From Hornefia butyriciproducens (GTDB lineage: Bacteria > Bacillota > Clostridia > Peptostreptococcales > Anaerovoracaceae): a DNA stretch of 64,000 nucleotides. Below, in pieces: positions 60,210 through 64,000 of the stretch. A program made the position numbers and the translations under genes. The stretch spans positions 124,001 through 188,000 of the forward strand of contig NZ_VUMZ01000003.1 in the NCBI RefSeq assembly GCF_009695915.1, read 5' to 3'. Within the stretch, counting starts at the first letter, position 1; the number at the start of each line of letters is the position of its first letter. Below the pieces are notes generated by a model. It saw only the letters and a list, made by a program, of their open reading frames with translations. It made no database searches and was not told where the DNA came from.

Positions 60210-61493
60210 ATGGATATCAACCGAAAAACAGCCTATTATACGCTGCTTCGGATGGAGAAGAACACGAGTTATTCAAACATCGAGCTGAATAATCAGATCA
60301 GGACGATGAAGCCTGATTCCCCGGCGTTCGTCAGGGATCTTGTTTACGGTGTTCTCGAGAACAAGCTTTATCTGGATTATCTTCTGGAGCAGCTGGTGAA
60401 AAAGGGACTCCGAAAACTGGATGCGGAGCCTCATGTGCTTCTGCGCATGGGAATATATCAGCTGATGTTTATGGATTCTGTTCCGGACTACGCTGCGGTG
60501 AATGAGACCGTGAAGATGGCGAAGAAATTCTGCTTTTATCAGACGAAAATGATCAACGGTGTGCTTCGTAATTTTCAGCGCAGCCGGGAGACGCTGAAAC
60601 AGCCGATTAATGAGGAGGATCCGGTTAAACGGCTCAGTGCGGCATATTCCTTTGATCCCTGGATCACAAAGCTGTGGCTGGATCAGTACGGCGAGGAGCG
60701 TGCGGCCTCTCTGATGGCGGCGAGCAATCTGGTTCCGCCGTTTACCGTCCGTGTCAATACGCTGAAAACGACGCCTGAGGAACTGCGCGTGCGGCTGGAA
60801 GAAAGAGGTGTACAGGCATATTACAGTCAGGTTTCGAAGAATGTTCTGACGCTGGAGGGGCACGGACTGCTGGAACTTCCGGAATACACAGAAGGACTGT
60901 TCTTTGTGCAGGACGCCGGTTCAGCCGCTTCGGTAGAGGCTCTGGAGCCGCGGCCGGGAGATACGGTCATCGACGTGTGCGCGGCGCCGGGCGGTAAATC
61001 CTTTGTCTGCGCGGAAATGATGGAAAATACGGGAGATATCCACTCCTTTGATATTTACGAGAAAAAACTTGAGGCAATTGAGAAACACGCGCGGCGTCTG
61101 GGAATTCATATTATCCATACCGCGCTGAATAATGCAGAGAAACTGAGAGCCGATCTCGTGGAAACCGCGGACAAAGTCATTTGTGACGTGCCGTGTACAG
61201 GTCTTGGCGTTGTCCGAAGAAAACCTGAGATCAAATACAGAAAGGTAAAGAATGAAGGCAGAGATCTGGCGAAAAAACAGCTTCAGATACTGCAGACCTC
61301 ATCGAAATATCTGAAGAAGGGCGGGTATATTATTTACAGTACCTGCACGGTCAATAAAATAGAGAATGCGGATGTTGTGGGAAATTTCCTGAAAAACAAC
61401 AGCAATTTCCGTCTGATCCACAGCCGGCAGCTGATGCCGAACGGGGAAGGCACCGACGGATTCTATTACTGCAAGCTCAAGAAAAAATACTGA
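60210..61493 (+). CDS. rsmB: 16S rRNA (cytosine-967-C5) methyltransferase RsmB
   Basis: A 427-residue protein. The N-terminal NusB-like RNA-binding domain is about 1-140. The catalytic part shows the SAM motif C-A-A-P-G-G-K-S, the D-V-P-C-T-G-L-G motif and the catalytic Cys of S-T-C-T-V-N. Methylates C967 of 16S rRNA. Follows yugP after 36 bases and precedes prpC by 22 bases. Confidence 0.95.
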   Translation: MDINRKTAYYTLLRMEKNTSYSNIELNNQIRTMKPDSPAFVRDLVYGVLENKLYLDYLLEQLVKKGLRKLDAEPHVLLRMGIYQLMFMDSVPDYAAVNETVKMAKKFCFYQTKMINGVLRNFQRSRETLKQPINEEDPVKRLSAAYSFDPWITKLWLDQYGEERAASLMAASNLVPPFTVRVNTLKTTPEELRVRLEERGVQAYYSQVSKNVLTLEGHGLLELPEYTEGLFFVQDAGSAASVEALEPRPGDTVIDVCAAPGGKSFVCAEMMENTGDIHSFDIYEKKLEAIEKHARRLGIHIIHTALNNAEKLRADLVETADKVICDVPCTGLGVVRRKPEIKYRKVKNEGRDLAKKQLQILQTSSKYLKKGGYIIYSTCTVNKIENADVVGNFLKNNSNFRLIHSRQLMPNGEGTDGFYYCKLKKKY

Positions 61494-61515
61494 TGGAAAG
61501 GAGTCAGCCAAATCT

Positions 61516-62262
61516 ATGGACATAGGTTTCAGAACCGATAAGGGCAGGATGCGGAGCAACAATGAAGACGCCTGCTACGTCATGCCCCGGGACAGGGTCT
61601 TTGTGATCGCAGACGGCGTGGGAGGCAGCAATTCCGGAGAGATCGCAAGCAGAACCGCGGTGACGGGGATTATCGATTATGTGGATCGCCATCCTGTGGA
61701 CGAGCTGAAGACGCCGGAACAGATCCATCAATATTTCGACACCTGTGTGAGGGAAATCAACTTCCGCGTTCTGGAAAACTCCAGACGGTTTGAACAGAAC
61801 CGGGGGATGGCGACGACAGTGGTCATCGCGTTTATCAGAAAAAATAAAATGTACGTTACCAATGTGGGGGACAGCAGAGCTTATGTTTATCGCAAAGGAA
61901 GGCTGGAGCAGATCACGGAGGACCACACCTACGTAAACAGTCTGGTGAAAGCCGGAGTGATTACGGAAAAGGAAGCGGAGTCCCATGAGAATAAAAATAT
62001 GATCACCCGGGCCGTCGGCGCGGAACCGAAAATCGAATCGGACTTTTTCATCGCGCCGGTCATGAAAGATGATATCATTCTCCTCTGTACAGACGGATTG
62101 TACGGGGAGGTAAAGAAGAACGATATCGTGAGCAAGCTCTCGGAAGGGAAAACGATGGGAGACACCTGCTACGACCTCATAGAAATGGCCAACATGAACG
62201 GAGGCAACGATAACATTACGATAATCTGCTTGAAGATCACGGAGGATGACCTAGATGAGTAA
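61516..62262 (+). CDS. prpC: PP2C-type Ser/Thr protein phosphatase PrpC
   Basis: A 248-residue PPM phosphatase. Motifs are D-K-G-R-M-R-S-N-N-E-D, the metal-binding A-D-G-V-G-G, G-D-S-R-A-Y-V-Y and the terminal N-D-N-I-T segment. It dephosphorylates targets of PrkC, whose gene overlaps its end by 8 bases; the two form the standard signalling pair. Confidence 0.95.
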   Translation: MDIGFRTDKGRMRSNNEDACYVMPRDRVFVIADGVGGSNSGEIASRTAVTGIIDYVDRHPVDELKTPEQIHQYFDTCVREINFRVLENSRRFEQNRGMATTVVIAFIRKNKMYVTNVGDSRAYVYRKGRLEQITEDHTYVNSLVKAGVITEKEAESHENKNMITRAVGAEPKIESDFFIAPVMKDDIILLCTDGLYGEVKKNDIVSKLSEGKTMGDTCYDLIEMANMNGGNDNITIICLKITEDDLDE

Positions 62263-63997
62263 CAAATTATTAGTAGGAAGATATGAGCTGATCGAAAAGA
62301 TCGGAGAGGGCGGCATGGCCGTTGTGTACAAAGCGAAGGACCGTCTTCTGAATCGTTTTGTCGCGATCAAGATCCTGCGTCCGGAGTATACCAAAGACGC
62401 ACAGTTCGTGGACAGCTTCCGCCGGGAATCTCAGGCGGCGGCGGGACTGCAGCATCCGAATATCATCAGCGTCTATGACGTCGGACATGAGGGGAATATC
62501 CACTTCATCGTCATGGAGCTTGTGGACGGAAAACCGCTGAGTCAGATCATTAAGGAGCAGGCTCCGATGGATTACCGGCGGGCCATTGAGATCACCAAGG
62601 AGGTTGCCTCCGCATTGAGTCTCGCGCACAAGCACAACATCATCCACCGGGACATCAAGCCCCATAACATCATGATTACCACAGAGGGAACCGCCAAGCT
62701 GGGCGATTTCGGTATCGCCAAGGCGGTCAGCGATTCCACTCTGACGGAAACCAGCAAGATTATCGGCTCGGTTCATTACTTTTCTCCTGAGCAGGCCCGG
62801 GGAGCATACGTGGACGAGCGTTCCGATATCTACTCTCTGGGAATTGTTTTGTACGAGATGCTGACCGGAACGGTTCCGTTCGACGGCGAGAATCCGGTTC
62901 AGGTAGCGCTGATGCACATCAATGACGAGATCACTCCGCCCTCCCAGCTCGTTCCGGGAATCCCGCCGCAGCTGGAAAAGCTGGTCATGAAGGCCACAGA
63001 CAAATTCCAGTCCAATCGCTACAGGAACGCGGACGAGATGCTTGCGGAACTGAAAAATATCGAATTCGTGACGAATATGGTCGGTGACTCTGTGTTTGCA
63101 GCCAGCGATAACAGAAATTACAGACCGCAGCAGAATCCTGTTCCAATGGCGGCAGTGCAGGACTCAGATGAGGATATCGACGGGAAAGGCAGAAAGAAGG
63201 GCAAAAAGAAGGGACGGAAAAAATGGCCCGTCATTCTTCTGGTAGCACTTCTGCTGATTGCCGGTATCTTTGGAGTGCTGTTCGCGACGAATACTCTCAG
63301 TTTCGGCAAGGTTACCGTACCGTCTGTAACGGATCTCAGTTATTCAGAAGCCAGAAAGGTGCTGGAGGACGCGGGACTGAAAATCGAGAAGGGCGATAAG
63401 GTCAACAGTGACAGTATCGATGCCGGTAATGTGGCGAAGCAGTCTCCGGCCGCATATACGAAGGTGAAGAAGGGGACTACTGTTGTTGTGAACCTCAGTG
63501 CAGGAAAGAAGACCGGCGCTGTTCCGAATCTGGTCGGAAAATATTATGATAAGGATGAGATCACATCGTATCTGAAGGAAAACGGTGAATTTGAGCTCGG
63601 AAGTGTAGACTATGAAAAGAGCGATAATTATTCCAAGGGACAGATCATTCGTCAGGATCCGAGTGCCAATGCGGTGAAGGAGAAGGGCACCAGCGTGAAT
63701 ATCGTCGTATGCAGCGGTAAAAAGACGGTTGAGGAAACAAAAATTTCAGTGCCTTCTCTGACCGGGCTGAGTTACACTGAGGCAAAGGCCAAGCTGACAA
63801 GCTACGGCCTGACGACAGGCAAGCTTCTGTACGAGGAGAGCACAGTATACAGCAAGGGAACCGTCATGTGGCAGCAGTACGGCGCGGGAACCAAGGTATC
63901 GAAGGGAGCATCGGTCAGTCTGAAGATCAGCAAGGGTGCACCGTCTACAGATACAGACAATCCGGGGAACAATCCGGAAGAGGACTCGGATGATTAA
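62255..63997 (+). CDS. prkC: PASTA-domain Ser/Thr protein kinase PrkC
   Basis: A 580-residue membrane kinase. The cytoplasmic kinase domain (about 1-270) has G-E-G-G-M-A-V-V, the Lys of V-A-I-K-I-L, H-R-D-I-K-P-H-N and D-F-G-I-A. A basic linker leads to one membrane helix (about 325-350), then three PASTA repeats outside the cell and an acidic Asp/Asn/Pro end. PASTA domains sense muropeptides and lipid II. It is complete in the window, its stop lying three bases before the end. Confidence 0.95.
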   Translation: MSNKLLVGRYELIEKIGEGGMAVVYKAKDRLLNRFVAIKILRPEYTKDAQFVDSFRRESQAAAGLQHPNIISVYDVGHEGNIHFIVMELVDGKPLSQIIKEQAPMDYRRAIEITKEVASALSLAHKHNIIHRDIKPHNIMITTEGTAKLGDFGIAKAVSDSTLTETSKIIGSVHYFSPEQARGAYVDERSDIYSLGIVLYEMLTGTVPFDGENPVQVALMHINDEITPPSQLVPGIPPQLEKLVMKATDKFQSNRYRNADEMLAELKNIEFVTNMVGDSVFAASDNRNYRPQQNPVPMAAVQDSDEDIDGKGRKKGKKKGRKKWPVILLVALLLIAGIFGVLFATNTLSFGKVTVPSVTDLSYSEARKVLEDAGLKIEKGDKVNSDSIDAGNVAKQSPAAYTKVKKGTTVVVNLSAGKKTGAVPNLVGKYYDKDEITSYLKENGEFELGSVDYEKSDNYSKGQIIRQDPSANAVKEKGTSVNIVVCSGKKTVEETKISVPSLTGLSYTEAKAKLTSYGLTTGKLLYEESTVYSKGTVMWQQYGAGTKVSKGASVSLKISKGAPSTDTDNPGNNPEEDSDD

Positions 63998-64000
63998 GGA

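Overview
The window is a chromosomal segment of an anaerobic, moderately GC-rich Firmicute of class Clostridia. The evidence is a PerR/rubrerythrin pair, a flavodiiron protein carrying rubredoxin domains, ferredoxin-type and radical-SAM enzymes, an Ile T-box in front of ileS, CodY, HslUV, a PrpC/PrkC pair and strong AGGAGG ribosome-binding sites. The species cannot be named from sequence alone. Most of it is ordinary core genome in short operons.

Layout. 1-8.2 kb: the start of a CoA-transferase-like gene (minus strand, cut by the window edge), a perR-rubrerythrin operon with a PerR-type box on its promoter, tRNA-Ser, an aldo/keto reductase with ferredoxin motifs, the Mn exporter mntP behind a structured repeated leader, an aldehyde dehydrogenase, a DMT exporter, a small membrane-anchored protein, and a D-serine dehydratase behind a folded leader. 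8.4-18.3 kb: a flavodiiron protein with two rubredoxin tails, a DUF1848 protein, a YczE-like membrane protein, an IclR regulator divergent from an aminotransferase with two palindromic operators, the tail of a lost FAD oxidase, and an operator-controlled MFS exporter/MarR operon followed by a second MFS transporter. 18.5-20.6 kb: tRNA-Leu followed by a prophage relic. It holds a hairpin element, a truncated MuF head protein with a toxin-like C-terminus and a small overlapping gene that looks like its immunity gene, a candidate structured RNA and a terminase fragment.

20.6-32.5 kb: NUDIX and nitroreductase genes, tRNA-Pro, an aquaporin, T-box-ileS-rlmN, a small P-loop protein, a CoA-pyrophosphatase-like NUDIX protein, a YgiQ radical-SAM protein and an overlapping orphan DNA methyltransferase. 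32.5-37.9 kb: a K+ uptake operon trkA-trkH-trkH (minus strand) divergent from a HAD phosphatase. 38-48.3 kb: a small membrane protein behind the third repeat copy, then yraN-comM-dprA, topA-hslV-hslU-codY and hflX-yigZ, a genome-maintenance and global-regulation block similar in order to that of Bacillus. 48.4-50 kb: a 14-gene tRNA operon from one strong promoter. 50-64 kb: an unknown gene, tdk, a secreted glucosaminidase, a TIGR01212-type radical-SAM protein, queH, asnA, and the priA-def-fmt-yugP-rsmB-prpC-prkC cluster, complete to the end of the window.

The items most worth a second look are the three-copy structured element (2953-3049, 18671-18782 minus strand, 38084-38153), two copies of which lie right after promoters of membrane-protein genes; the folded leader of the D-serine dehydratase; the phage RNA at 20119-20215; the MuF toxin/immunity relic; and an MFS exporter with a coiled-coil insertion of about 300 residues.
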